Below, piece by piece: positions 1 to 8,552 of a stretch of 64,000 bases of DNA. Position 1 is the first letter of the stretch. Each line of letters starts with the position of its first letter. The translations under genes and the position numbers were made by a program. Source of the DNA: Chitinophaga polysaccharea (GTDB lineage Bacteria; Bacteroidota; Bacteroidia; Chitinophagales; Chitinophagaceae); the NCBI RefSeq assembly GCF_902150045.1, contig NZ_CABFVU010000005.1, positions 186,001 through 250,000 of the forward strand, read 5' to 3'. The notes beneath the pieces are model-generated. The model worked only from the letters and a program-made list of their open reading frames with translations. It did not search any database and had not been told where the DNA came from.

Positions 1-2175
1 CAGGTATCGCTTACCGGATATGAAACCACCAGCAGGGAGGTGACCGTGGAAAAAGATAAAACCATTACCATAGATCTTCAGCTTAATATCTCTGAAAAGA
101 ACCTGAATGAAGTAGAGATAACTGCCTCCCGGAATAAATACACCAAAAGAAGCAGCGAGTATGTAGCCAAACTGCCATTGAAAAATATTGAGAACCCGCA
201 GGTATACAGCGTTATTTCCAGCGAGCTCATAAAAGACCAGGTGGTAACCAGCTACGACAATGCCCTCAACAATGCTCCCGGTATCAGCAAATTATGGTCT
301 TCTACCGGCCGTGATGGCGACGGCGCCAGTTATTACTCCCTCCGTGGTTTCGCGGTACAGCCTACACTGGTAAACGGCCTGCCCGGTTTAACCAACGGAG
401 GCCTGGATGTAGCGAACATAGACAGGATTGAAGTAGTGAAAGGCCCCTCCGGTACGCTCTTTGGCAGCTCCGTTGTTTCCTACGGCGGTCTGATCAATAC
501 CGTTACAAAGAAACCTTATGACCACTTCGGTGGTGAAATCAGTTATACCGGTGGCAGCTATGGTCTCAATCGCGTTACCGCTGATATCAATACTCCCCTG
601 GATAAAGACAATAAAGTGCTGCTGCGCGTAACCGGCGCTTACCACGATGAGAACAGCTTCCAGGATGCAGGCTTCGTAAAGAAACGCTTCATCGCGCCGT
701 CGCTTACCTATCATGTCAGCGACCGCCTCACCCTCATGCTGAACACGGAATTCCTTTCTTCGGAAAGTACCAATCTTACCATGTTGTTCCTGGACCGTGG
801 TACCGCGCTGTTCGCAAAGAACCTGCAGGAGCTGGGATACGATAACAAACGTTCTTATACCAGCAACAACCTCAGCATCAAAACGCCTACTTCCAGCGTA
901 CAGGCCCAGGCCATCTATAAATTATCCGATACCTGGACCTCGCAAACCATTGTATCAAGAGGAACCGCTAAATCAGAAGGATATTATTCCTATCTCTACG
1001 AGGCTTCTTCCGCCATGCCTGGTTTTCCCAATATTTCACCCACTTTTGCAAGATATATCAGCTACCAGAACGGGAGCACCAATACTACTGATATCCAGCA
1101 GAACTTCACCGGCGATTTTAAGATCGGGCAGTTCCGCAACAGGGTAGTGGCCGGCCTGGATTATTTCAACCGCCACACACAGGGCAACAGCACCGGCTAT
1201 GCCTTGAATGGCTTGGTGGATATGGCTGGTAACGACAACGGTATCCTGTCAAGGCAACATACCGATTCCTTGCTGAATGCTTTACGGGTCGACAATTCCA
1301 ACCTCACACAGGAAACATACAGCGCTTATGTGTCTGATGTATTCAATATCCTGCCCAGCTTATCCGTAATGGCCAGTTTGCGTGTAGACCATTTTAAGAA
1401 TGGCGGTCTTACTGTAAGCGAAAACAATAAATACTCTCAAACCGCGCTGTCGCCTAAATTTGGTATCATGTACCAGCCTATCCTGAATACGCTGTCTGTT
1501 TTTGTGAACTATATGAATGGTTTCACCAACAGCGCACCACGGCAGCGTGGCGACAATGTGTGGGTAAGCTTCGATCCTGAGCAGGCCAACCAGATGGAAG
1601 GCGGTGTGAAAGTAAACCTACTGGGTGGTATGATCACCGGTTCCGTAAGCTACTACGATATTAAAGTAAAGAACATCATCCTGCAAACAGGTGGCGGCAC
1701 AACAACAGGCTATACCCAGGGTGGCGAAAGAACCAGTCGCGGCGTAGAAGCGGAGATCGTAGCTAACCCGGTGGCTGGTTTGAACATCAGTGGTGGCTAC
1801 AGCTACAACGACAGTAAATTCACTGAAACAAACGATAAGGAATACCTGGGCAGACGCCCTGAAGAAGCAGGCCCTAAAAACCTCGCTAACCTCTGGATCA
1901 CTTACAAATTCCAGAACGGCCCGGTGAAAGGTTTTGGTATCGGCTTCGGCGGCAATTATACCAGCGAAAACATGATCCTCAACAGGCTCACTACCGGCGT
2001 GTTCACTTTACCATCTTACACGGTATTAAATGGCTCCCTGTTTTACAACACCAACAAGTTTAATGTAGCGTTCAAACTCGATAACATCGGTAACAAAGAA
2101 TACTACAAAGGCTGGAGCACCATTGAACCGCAAATGCCACGGCGCTTTTCAGGAAACGTAACGTTTAAGTTCTAA
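1..2175 (+). CDS. TonB-dependent siderophore-type receptor, 5' end outside the window
   Basis: Outer-membrane receptor that takes up a ligand, probably an iron-siderophore, using TonB energy. The reading frame is open from base 1, so the start, the signal peptide and most of an N-terminal carboxypeptidase-regulatory-like domain lie to the left; 724 residues are visible. After the tail of that domain come a linker (LNEVEITASRNKY), a plug domain with RIEVVKGPSGTLFG, and a 22-strand-type barrel ending in VTFKF, the aromatic C-terminus expected of barrel proteins. The next gene is a clear paralogue with the same plug motifs, so this is a receptor pair. A stem-loop terminator follows at 2197. The class (FhuA/FoxA/FecA-like siderophore receptor) is confident; the substrate is not known. 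Confidence 0.93.
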   Translation, partial: QVSLTGYETTSREVTVEKDKTITIDLQLNISEKNLNEVEITASRNKYTKRSSEYVAKLPLKNIENPQVYSVISSELIKDQVVTSYDNALNNAPGISKLWSSTGRDGDGASYYSLRGFAVQPTLVNGLPGLTNGGLDVANIDRIEVVKGPSGTLFGSSVVSYGGLINTVTKKPYDHFGGEISYTGGSYGLNRVTADINTPLDKDNKVLLRVTGAYHDENSFQDAGFVKKRFIAPSLTYHVSDRLTLMLNTEFLSSESTNLTMLFLDRGTALFAKNLQELGYDNKRSYTSNNLSIKTPTSSVQAQAIYKLSDTWTSQTIVSRGTAKSEGYYSYLYEASSAMPGFPNISPTFARYISYQNGSTNTTDIQQNFTGDFKIGQFRNRVVAGLDYFNRHTQGNSTGYALNGLVDMAGNDNGILSRQHTDSLLNALRVDNSNLTQETYSAYVSDVFNILPSLSVMASLRVDHFKNGGLTVSENNKYSQTALSPKFGIMYQPILNTLSVFVNYMNGFTNSAPRQRGDNVWVSFDPEQANQMEGGVKVNLLGGMITGSVSYYDIKVKNIILQTGGGTTTGYTQGGERTSRGVEAEIVANPVAGLNISGGYSYNDSKFTETNDKEYLGRRPEEAGPKNLANLWITYKFQNGPVKGFGIGFGGNYTSENMILNRLTTGVFTLPSYTVLNGSLFYNTNKFNVAFKLDNIGNKEYYKGWSTIEPQMPRRFSGNVTFKF

Positions 2176-2196
2176 AGCCATACAAATAAAAAGAAG

Positions 2197-2230
2197 AGCG
2201 TCTCAGGAAACAACCGGGGCGCTTTTTTTT
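2197..2230 (+). terminator. Rho-independent terminator after the first TonB receptor
   Basis: AGCGTCTC pairs with GGGGCGCT across an 11-nt loop (eight pairs, two of them G-T), followed directly by eight T. It separates the two receptor genes, which suggests they are transcribed separately. Confidence 0.75.
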
Positions 2231-2372
2231 GCCGGTCTGCCGGCAGATATTCAGAAGCACCTTACATCCCCGTAGTTAACAATATTTCCCTTTTCAATAA
2301 ATACTTTTCCGGAATATTAAAACAAGGCAGTTTCTCCTGCGATATCTTGCAGAAAATTTTTTACGCCTAACC

Positions 2373-4715
2373 ATGAAGAAATTACTGTACTGCCTGATCT
2401 TATTACTGCCGCTGTATGCCTTCTCCGATACGGAAACTGATTTTGGTACTATTAAAGGAATAATAACTACCAGTGATAATCAAACCGCTGCGGCTGTAAC
2501 AGTGACGATAAAAGGGACTTCAAGAACTGCCATTACGGGGGACGATGGCGCCTTTACTATTCACCGGGTGCCAGCCGGCGACCACCAGTTAGAGATCTCA
2601 CTGATCGGATACCAGACGCTCAGGCAAAATGTGCGCGTGGAAAAGGGCCAGACAACCAATGTATCGCTCCGGCTGGAATTATCTGATACACAACTGCGGG
2701 AAATTGTTGTTAACAGCAACCGTAATAAATTTACGGATAAAAATACAGACCAGGTAGCAAGGCTTCCCCTGAAGAACCTTGAAAACCCACAGGTATACCA
2801 GACCGTAGGCAAAGCCCTGATGCAGGAGCAACTGATCACCGAACGTACGGATATTTACAGGAATATTCCCGGTGCAGTGCCCAATTTCGCGGTAGGCGGC
2901 TCCCAGGGTATGAGCATACGCGGTTTTGCCAATGCCACGGGTATGCGAAACGGTATGGTCACCAGCGCAATTGTGCCCTTGAACCCGGTTATCCTTGAGC
3001 GTATAGAAGTAATAAAAGGGCCTTCGGGCACTTTGTTTGGCAGCAACCGGAACATCACTTTCGGCGGGCTTTATAACTATGTGACCAAGAAGCCGTACGA
3101 TCATTTCGGCGGAAATATAAGCTTCACCGGCGGCAGCTTTGAATTTGCACGCTTTACCGCAGATGTCAATGCCCCGCTGAATGATGATCATACCCTGCTG
3201 TTCCGGCTCAATGCCGCCGGGCAAACGGAAGGCTCTTTCCAGGACCAGGGATATGCGAAGAATTATACCATTGCTCCCAGCTTCTCTTACCAGGTGAACG
3301 ACCGGCTGAATTTCCTGGTAGACGTGGATATTACCAGGGGCAACTTCGCTACCGGTACTTATGCAGTGAGCGATTTTAAAAATGTGAAAGCGAGAAGCTT
3401 TAAAGATCTTAACATCGGGTACAAGCGTTCGTACATTAATAACGGGGCCGATATCAGCAATGGTATCAATAACATACAGGGCAAGATCACCTATAAAATA
3501 TCAGACGCCTGGACCTCCGAAACGAATTACCTGTTTTCCGAAGGCTTCTATAAACATTTTTACTGGACCAACATGACCCTGCTCACAGATTCCACCATGT
3601 CGCGCAGTGTGAGGAATCAGAAACCCGAAACGTTTGGTAATATTCAGTTGCAGCAGAATTTTATAGGCGATTTCAGGATCGCATCGTTGAGAAACCGGTT
3701 GGTGATAGGTATCGATTATAACCACAACTATAATAGCCTGAACCGCGTTACTGTTGGCTATGATGAAGTGAATATCAATCAACCGGTAAAAGAACTGAAT
3801 GCTGACCTGATTGATGCGCTATCCTATCAGAAAGGATTTTCAGCTACCCGTACCAGGTCCAACAGTTACAGTGTGTATGCTTCCGATGTGCTGAACATAA
3901 CCCCGGCACTGATGACCATGTTGAGCCTGCGCGCCGACCGCTTTACCACTGAAGGCACCTACACGGTGGCCACCGGTAAATATGCCGGTGATTATTCCCA
4001 GAATTCATTATCGCCCAAACTGGGTATTGTATACCAGGTATTGAAAGACAAGGTGTCTTTGTTTGCCAACTATATGAATGGTTTTGTAAACCTTGCCCCG
4101 CTTGTACAGCCGGATAATACCATCCTGAACCTGAAGCCCCAGCAGGGCAACCAGTGGGAAGGCGGTGTGAAGGTAGAGCTGCTCAATAACAGGTTAAGCG
4201 GTTCTGCCAGTTATTACAACATCGATGTGACCAATGTTACCCGGACGGAGATTGTAGACGGGAAAACCTTTATGTTCCAGGATGGTACGCAGCGCAGCAA
4301 GGGATACGAGGTGGAACTGACCGCTAACCCGGTAACCGGCCTGAATATCGTTGCCGGCTATGCCCATAACGAGAACAGGTATACGAAAGCATCTCCCGCA
4401 TTGCAGGGTAAGCTGATTGTGGGTAGCCCGAAAGATATAGCTAATATCTGGGTAAGTTATCATCTGCTGCAGGGAAAGGCAAGGGGCCTGGGCTTTGGTG
4501 CAGGCGGAAACTATGTTGGCGACTCCTGGTTCGAATCCAGCAATACTTTCCTTTTGCCGGCATATACCCTGTTGAGCGCTTCGGTATTTTATGATCAGCC
4601 GAAATACCGCCTGGCATTGAAAGGTAATAATCTCTTAAATGAAAAATACTGGGATACCAACGGTATACCACAGAAGCCTGTCAATTTCCTGGCAAGCGTA
4701 ACCTTTAAGTTCTAA
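2373..4715 (+). CDS. TonB-dependent siderophore-type receptor (complete)
   Basis: Complete 780-residue outer-membrane receptor, paralogous to the preceding gene. Residues 1-18 form a signal peptide (MKKLLYCLILLLPLYAF). About 25-110 is a carboxypeptidase-regulatory-like domain (GIITTSDNQTAAAVTVTIKG, then the DGAF and GYQT strands). About 130-245 is the plug, with IRGFANATG and RIEVIKGPSGTLFG. The rest is a beta-barrel ending in VTFKF. The layout is that of Bacteroidota siderophore receptors. The ATG start is supported by the signal peptide. A long hairpin at 4719-4752 ends the transcript. The decayed PchR-type AraC gene at 5.9 kb is consistent with a former iron-siderophore regulator next to the receptors; this is inference. 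Confidence 0.95.
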   Translation: MKKLLYCLILLLPLYAFSDTETDFGTIKGIITTSDNQTAAAVTVTIKGTSRTAITGDDGAFTIHRVPAGDHQLEISLIGYQTLRQNVRVEKGQTTNVSLRLELSDTQLREIVVNSNRNKFTDKNTDQVARLPLKNLENPQVYQTVGKALMQEQLITERTDIYRNIPGAVPNFAVGGSQGMSIRGFANATGMRNGMVTSAIVPLNPVILERIEVIKGPSGTLFGSNRNITFGGLYNYVTKKPYDHFGGNISFTGGSFEFARFTADVNAPLNDDHTLLFRLNAAGQTEGSFQDQGYAKNYTIAPSFSYQVNDRLNFLVDVDITRGNFATGTYAVSDFKNVKARSFKDLNIGYKRSYINNGADISNGINNIQGKITYKISDAWTSETNYLFSEGFYKHFYWTNMTLLTDSTMSRSVRNQKPETFGNIQLQQNFIGDFRIASLRNRLVIGIDYNHNYNSLNRVTVGYDEVNINQPVKELNADLIDALSYQKGFSATRTRSNSYSVYASDVLNITPALMTMLSLRADRFTTEGTYTVATGKYAGDYSQNSLSPKLGIVYQVLKDKVSLFANYMNGFVNLAPLVQPDNTILNLKPQQGNQWEGGVKVELLNNRLSGSASYYNIDVTNVTRTEIVDGKTFMFQDGTQRSKGYEVELTANPVTGLNIVAGYAHNENRYTKASPALQGKLIVGSPKDIANIWVSYHLLQGKARGLGFGAGGNYVGDSWFESSNTFLLPAYTLLSASVFYDQPKYRLALKGNNLLNEKYWDTNGIPQKPVNFLASVTFKF

Positions 4716-4718
4716 AAA

Positions 4719-4752
4719 GGATGCGGGCAGGCTATCAGGCCTGCCCGCATCC
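4719..4752. terminator. Bidirectional terminator between convergent genes
   Basis: Perfect 14-bp stem (GGATGCGGGCAGGC with its complement) around the 6-nt loop TATCAG. On the minus strand the stem is followed by a T run, so it best serves the hydrolase gene that ends at 4817, while also blocking read-through from the receptor gene. Confidence 0.85.
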
Positions 4753-4816
4753 CTGTATATGTTATAACCCCGAAGGATTAAGCTATATTATTTTGAAACG
4801 CTCGAAAGCCAATTGT

Positions 4817-5758
4817 TTAAAAAGTAGGCGGCGCTGCACCTGGCTTAGCATCAAGAAAGTCGTTGATCATCGGTATCAGCCAGTCTGTACGCTGCATCAT
4901 GCCTATATGCGTAGTGCCTGGCAGGATGGCTAAGCGCGACTGGGCCAGGCCGTGAATATCTCCCATTTTCCCTCCGCCTTTGGCACGAAACAGCTCAAGT
5001 GCGTGCTCATATCTTATACCATCGGCATCACCAATAGCCATGAAGATGGGCGCCTTTATATTTTTAACCTCTTTCGACCAATCATATGGTTTCAGGTCTA
5101 TACTGATCACTCTTTTTACAAAGTCAGGGAAATGGGCAGGGTCATTACCAAGACTATCATACTGCTTTTCCAGGGGAGATCCCTTGAACATATCGGCGTT
5201 GATGGTGCTATACATGGCTTCCACATCGGGCCACCATCCATCATGCTTATAGGAACCGGACAACACGATCAGTTTACGCACCTGTTCAGGATGGCGAATG
5301 GCCATCTGGAAAGCTATCCCGCCTCCCATACTGTAGCCCAGTATATCGGCGCTGTCTATTTTCAGGTGCTTCAATAAACCGGATACATCATCTGCCATCC
5401 CTTCATAACTAAATTCCCTGGCTATATCCCTGGTACGGCCATGGCCCTGCATTTCCGCTACTATTACTTTCCTGTTTCCGGCCAGCAGGGGGATGAAACC
5501 CGACCAGTTCAGCGGAATGGTCATGTAGGAACCATGTAATAATACGATCGGCTCACCTTTACCATATACTTCATAGTACATCTTTAAGCCATTTACATCG
5601 GCATAGCCCGTTTCATTGGCTTTGATGTTTTGAGGCCGGGTAGTATCTGCAGATCCGGCTGTTTTTTCCGGGGCTTTTTCCTGGTTCGGCTGGCAGGCCA
5701 TCGCGGTTATAATGATGGCAAGTAGAAGCCCCGCTTGGGTGATGAAACGCTTATTCAT
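4817..5758 (-). CDS. Alpha/beta-hydrolase fold lipoprotein
   Basis: 313-residue alpha/beta hydrolase, probably an esterase or epoxide-hydrolase-like enzyme. The start at 5758 (MNKRFITQ) is preferred over a longer frame from 5791 because it gives a proper signal peptide ending at Cys22 (TAMACQ), a plausible lipobox. An HG motif (LLHGSYM), the nucleophile elbow GYSMGG with Ser143, an Asp in GDADG (about 244-246) and His285 in PGTTHIG make up the catalytic triad and oxyanion hole. A lipoprotein anchor puts it in the periplasm or outer membrane. It is a single gene, convergent with the receptor gene. The substrate cannot be told; siderophore esters would be a guess from position only. Confidence 0.88.
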   Translation of the reverse strand: MNKRFITQAGLLLAIIITAMACQPNQEKAPEKTAGSADTTRPQNIKANETGYADVNGLKMYYEVYGKGEPIVLLHGSYMTIPLNWSGFIPLLAGNRKVIVAEMQGHGRTRDIAREFSYEGMADDVSGLLKHLKIDSADILGYSMGGGIAFQMAIRHPEQVRKLIVLSGSYKHDGWWPDVEAMYSTINADMFKGSPLEKQYDSLGNDPAHFPDFVKRVISIDLKPYDWSKEVKNIKAPIFMAIGDADGIRYEHALELFRAKGGGKMGDIHGLAQSRLAILPGTTHIGMMQRTDWLIPMINDFLDAKPGAAPPTF

Positions 5759-5861
5759 ACAGTACAGTTTTATTACCTTACAAAGATTCAAAACAATATT
5801 TTGTCAGGGGCTGTACGTATGCGACAATTACAGGGCTAAAAACGACAACGCATTACCTGCA

Positions 5862-5890
5862 TAAAAAAGAGGCTGTTTTAAATAGCCTCT
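5862..5890 (-). terminator. Hairpin with minus-strand T run
   Basis: AGAGGCT and AGCCTCT form a perfect 7-bp stem around a 9-nt loop. Read on the minus strand it is followed by TTTTTT. It would end leftward transcripts coming from the isomerase-like gene. It overlaps the point where AraC homology on the plus strand begins, so it may also mark the break that removed the rest of that gene. Confidence 0.55.
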
Positions 5891-6291
5891 ACCTGCAATC
5901 AAAATGTATAGAGCTGCTTACCCTGCGGGTGGCATCGTTTGAAAAGCAGGCCCGCGCCAAAAGCGCGCTTACCTCAGCGTATGATAAAGACTGCATCATG
6001 TACGCGAAGGAGTATCTCCTGCAACATATTACTGCGCCACCTACACTCACAGAACTGGCTGCTATTGCAGGCACCAATACCTTTAAGCTGAAGAATGGTT
6101 TTAAGGAATTGTTTAATAATACGGTGTTTGGTTACCTCAGTGATACGAGGCTGGAAAAGGCACAGGGCTTACTGTTGGCGGGGATGCCTGTGAAAGAAGT
6201 GGCAGACAGGCTGGGATATTCTTCTGTACAGCATTTCAGTACAACCTTCCGGAAAAAGTTCAGTGTTCCTCCCGGAAAGCTGTACCGGTAA
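5872..6291 (+). pseudogene. AraC-family (PchR-type) regulator, C-terminal remnant
   Basis: Only about 140 C-terminal residues of an AraC regulator are encoded. The frame begins with a helix reading LYLQSKCIELLTLRVASFEK, the linker typical of PchR-like siderophore regulators. Two helix-turn-helix units follow (TLTELAAIAGTNTFKLKNGF and KEVADRLGYSSVQHFSTTFR), ending in FSVPPGKLYR. The N-terminal ligand-binding half is missing: the frame stays open upstream with no credible start and no homology, and a GTG at 5929 lies inside the linker. I read this as a 5'-truncated, probably dead gene. It lies beyond the hydrolase from the receptors, and family members regulate siderophore receptors, so it may be the relic of their activator. 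A short functional DNA-binding protein is possible but less likely. Confidence 0.7.
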
Positions 6292-6297
6292 TGATTA

Positions 6298-7137
6298 TCA
6301 GCTGTTAACTGTATTGATCACACCTCTGAAAAAACCGGCCGACTCGGCGATGCCCGGCAAAGGATCATTCATATCTTTTTCAAATTCCAGGCTGCATACC
6401 CCGGCATAATTGATCTTTTCCAGTGCCGTTACCAGTTTTTTAAAATCAATGGCGCCCCTGCCAAGTTCAATGGCTTTTCCATCTTTCTGTGCAGCGGAAA
6501 TATCCTTGATGTGCAGGTCAAATATCCTGTGCTTATAGGCCAGCACCGCTTTGGATGGCTCTTCCCCGGCACGGGCGGCATGGCCGATGTCCAGGCACAG
6601 GCCCAGGCGCTCATCCCTGTTCTTAATAAGGTCGTACGCATTTTTCGGACCGGGATAGAGCTTGTCTTCCGGACCATGGTTATGCACCGCCAGGCGTATA
6701 TTAAATTCTTTGATCTTCTTTTCCGTATAATCCAGCAGCTCCGGGTTAGGCACACCTACAATTAACGGCACGCCTACACGTTTTGCATAATCAAATGCTT
6801 CATCCACTGCTTTTTCCGTTTTCATGTATATAACGCCTACCGCATACACGTGAATGCCTGCTGCGGAAAATTTGCCCAGCACTTCTTTTATTTTTTCCGG
6901 AGAGCTGTTTATAGGGAGATGAATATCTTTTACAGAGATATTTTTGATATTCACCCGGTTCATCATGGCGATGGCCTGGTCGAGATCAAATTTGGCAAAG
7001 GTATAGCCCGCCATACCAATGGGCAGCGCTGTTTTCCTTGCCAGCCTGCCGGCAGCTGCTGCCGTGGTGAAAGGCGCCATGGTAGTGGCAGCCATGCCCA
7101 GCGCGGTTTGCAGCAGAAAGTTTCTTCTTGATGACAT
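6298..7137 (-). CDS. Sugar phosphate isomerase/epimerase-like TIM-barrel protein with Tat signal
   Basis: 279 residues. The N-terminus MSSRRNFLLQTALGMAATT is a twin-arginine signal, so a folded, probably metal-loaded enzyme is exported. The rest is an AP-endonuclease-2/xylose-isomerase-like barrel. Likely metal-site strands are VHNHGPEDK, LCLDIGHAAR, FDLHIKDI and CSLEFEKD. Such exported family members in Bacteroidota are usually annotated as sugar phosphate isomerase/epimerase without a known substrate. The gene stands alone; the hairpin at 5862-5890 may be its terminator. Confidence 0.88.
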   Translation of the reverse strand: MSSRRNFLLQTALGMAATTMAPFTTAAAAGRLARKTALPIGMAGYTFAKFDLDQAIAMMNRVNIKNISVKDIHLPINSSPEKIKEVLGKFSAAGIHVYAVGVIYMKTEKAVDEAFDYAKRVGVPLIVGVPNPELLDYTEKKIKEFNIRLAVHNHGPEDKLYPGPKNAYDLIKNRDERLGLCLDIGHAARAGEEPSKAVLAYKHRIFDLHIKDISAAQKDGKAIELGRGAIDFKKLVTALEKINYAGVCSLEFEKDMNDPLPGIAESAGFFRGVINTVNS

Positions 7138-7221
7138 ATTGTATCGTGTTTCGTGGTTTCAGCAAAAAGTACGGCACTGAAGGCAGTACAACGGGCTAAT
7201 ATCTCTAAAAAACTTTAGTTT

Positions 7222-7674
7222 TTATCGTTTTTTTATAATGTACCTGGCGATACCCCAAAAAAGGTGACCGGCAAAAATCAGTTGTGCGCCCAGCAAAAAT
7301 AATATCAGCCAGCGATAGGCAACCTCAGACGTGTTTATGTAGTAGTAGGTTTTTTGCCTGGCGCCAGTGTTATAATAGTCTGCAAAAAACACCACTAAAA
7401 ACAATATCAGCAGCGTTAGCAGAATATGTGCCCATGTTAGCGCCCGGCTGGGAAGGAAGTGCTTTAAACCGGCATACAACCCTGCAGCAGCTATAAAGCA
7501 AAAGGAAACCAGCCAACAGATATGGCTGGTGGGTATCACCAGCATAGTATCGTATATATGGATATCCGTTGTTTGATGAAGGGTAAAAAAGGGGTAAACG
7601 ATCAACGCCAGAGCGATGAACAGGAATAACAGGTAAGGGCGGCGTTTAACAGATAGTAAAGCTCTTTGCAGCAT
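7222..7674 (-). CDS. Small four-helix membrane protein of unknown function
   Basis: 150 residues from the ATG at 7674; a longer frame from 7767 would add a hydrophilic stretch with no homology. Four hydrophobic segments are visible: LLFLFIALALIVYPFF, ICWLVSFCFIAAAGLYAGL, ILLTLLILFLVVFFADYY and WLILFLLGAQLIFAGHLFW. The loop DIHIYDTMLVIPTSH resembles a conserved loop of heme-copper oxidase subunit I, but the oxidase helices and histidines are absent, so this is at most a distant echo. It ends with IIKKR (positive-inside). It is divergent from the DUF481 gene with a 99-bp gap. Function unknown. Confidence 0.75.
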   Translation of the reverse strand: MLQRALLSVKRRPYLLFLFIALALIVYPFFTLHQTTDIHIYDTMLVIPTSHICWLVSFCFIAAAGLYAGLKHFLPSRALTWAHILLTLLILFLVVFFADYYNTGARQKTYYYINTSEVAYRWLILFLLGAQLIFAGHLFWGIARYIIKKR

Positions 7675-7773
7675 GAGATTCAGATTATTAATAAAGATAC
7701 TGATTCTTTCAGAATGTTCAGGCACGTTAATTGCGGCGCCCGAATCGCATTGTAAACACCTAAGCACCTGGTC

Positions 7774-8505
7774 ATGAAGAGATTAGTTTTACTATGGATG
7801 ATATTATTATATGGTTTGAGCACCCAGGCCCAGTTCAGCGACTCGGTGCATTATTACATCAAGTACGCGTCTACCGGTTCTGTGAACATGACCAACGATG
7901 GAAATTCCTTCCTGCTTAATAACAACCTGGGCTTCAAGATCAGCAAGAAAAGAATGACGCTGAATATGGGCGCCAGTTATGTATACGGGAAACAGGACCA
8001 CAGCGTTACCAACAACGATGTATCTACCGCTTTGGATTTTAATATTTACCGGGGAGAAAGGAAGATATATTTCTGGGGTCTTGCCAACTACGATAAAAGT
8101 TATTCCCTGAAGATCAACGATCGCTTCCAGGGTGGCGGGGGCGCTGCTTACGATGTCATTAAGCGGGAAAATGCCACCCTGAACCTCAGCGATGGGATAT
8201 TGTTTGAAAACAGCGATCTTTTTCTTCACGATACCATCCCGGATGTGTACCAGACCTTCAGAAATTCCTTCCGGGTATATTATAAGTGGGTGATCAAAGA
8301 CATTATAGTGCTGGAAGGTTCCAATTACCTCCAGAACTCTTTTTCTCACAGTAACGACTATATTATAAAATGCAATAACACCCTTGCTGTAAAGTTGCGT
8401 TCCTGGCTTGCCATCACCGCCGCCATGACCTACAACAAATTAAACCGTACCGAGCGTGAAAACCTGCTGATGACTTATGGGCTCACGGTGGAGAAATTTT
8501 TCTAG
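7774..8505 (+). CDS. DUF481-type outer-membrane beta-barrel protein
   Basis: 243 residues. The signal peptide MKRLVLLWMILLYGLSTQAQ is followed by alternating amphipathic strands typical of small outer-membrane barrels. The pattern of LNMGASYVYG, FWGLANYDKSY, RFQGGGGAAYDVIK and LNLSDGILFENSDL matches the DUF481 family (salt-induced outer-membrane protein YdiY-like), and the last residue is Phe. No enzymatic role is suggested. It lies just upstream of a membrane AraC regulator on the same strand (47-bp gap); whether they share a transcript is open. Confidence 0.82.
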   Translation: MKRLVLLWMILLYGLSTQAQFSDSVHYYIKYASTGSVNMTNDGNSFLLNNNLGFKISKKRMTLNMGASYVYGKQDHSVTNNDVSTALDFNIYRGERKIYFWGLANYDKSYSLKINDRFQGGGGAAYDVIKRENATLNLSDGILFENSDLFLHDTIPDVYQTFRNSFRVYYKWVIKDIIVLEGSNYLQNSFSHSNDYIIKCNNTLAVKLRSWLAITAAMTYNKLNRTERENLLMTYGLTVEKFF

Positions 8506-8552
8506 CAATACCTGGTTGCCGGCGGAAAAAGATTTTATCTTATTTTGGTACC

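Noticed and set aside
5868..5890. Inverted repeat as an IS terminal repeat
   Set aside because: Both arms are adjacent with a 9-nt loop and a minus-strand T run, which fits a terminator; no transposase or second end is nearby.
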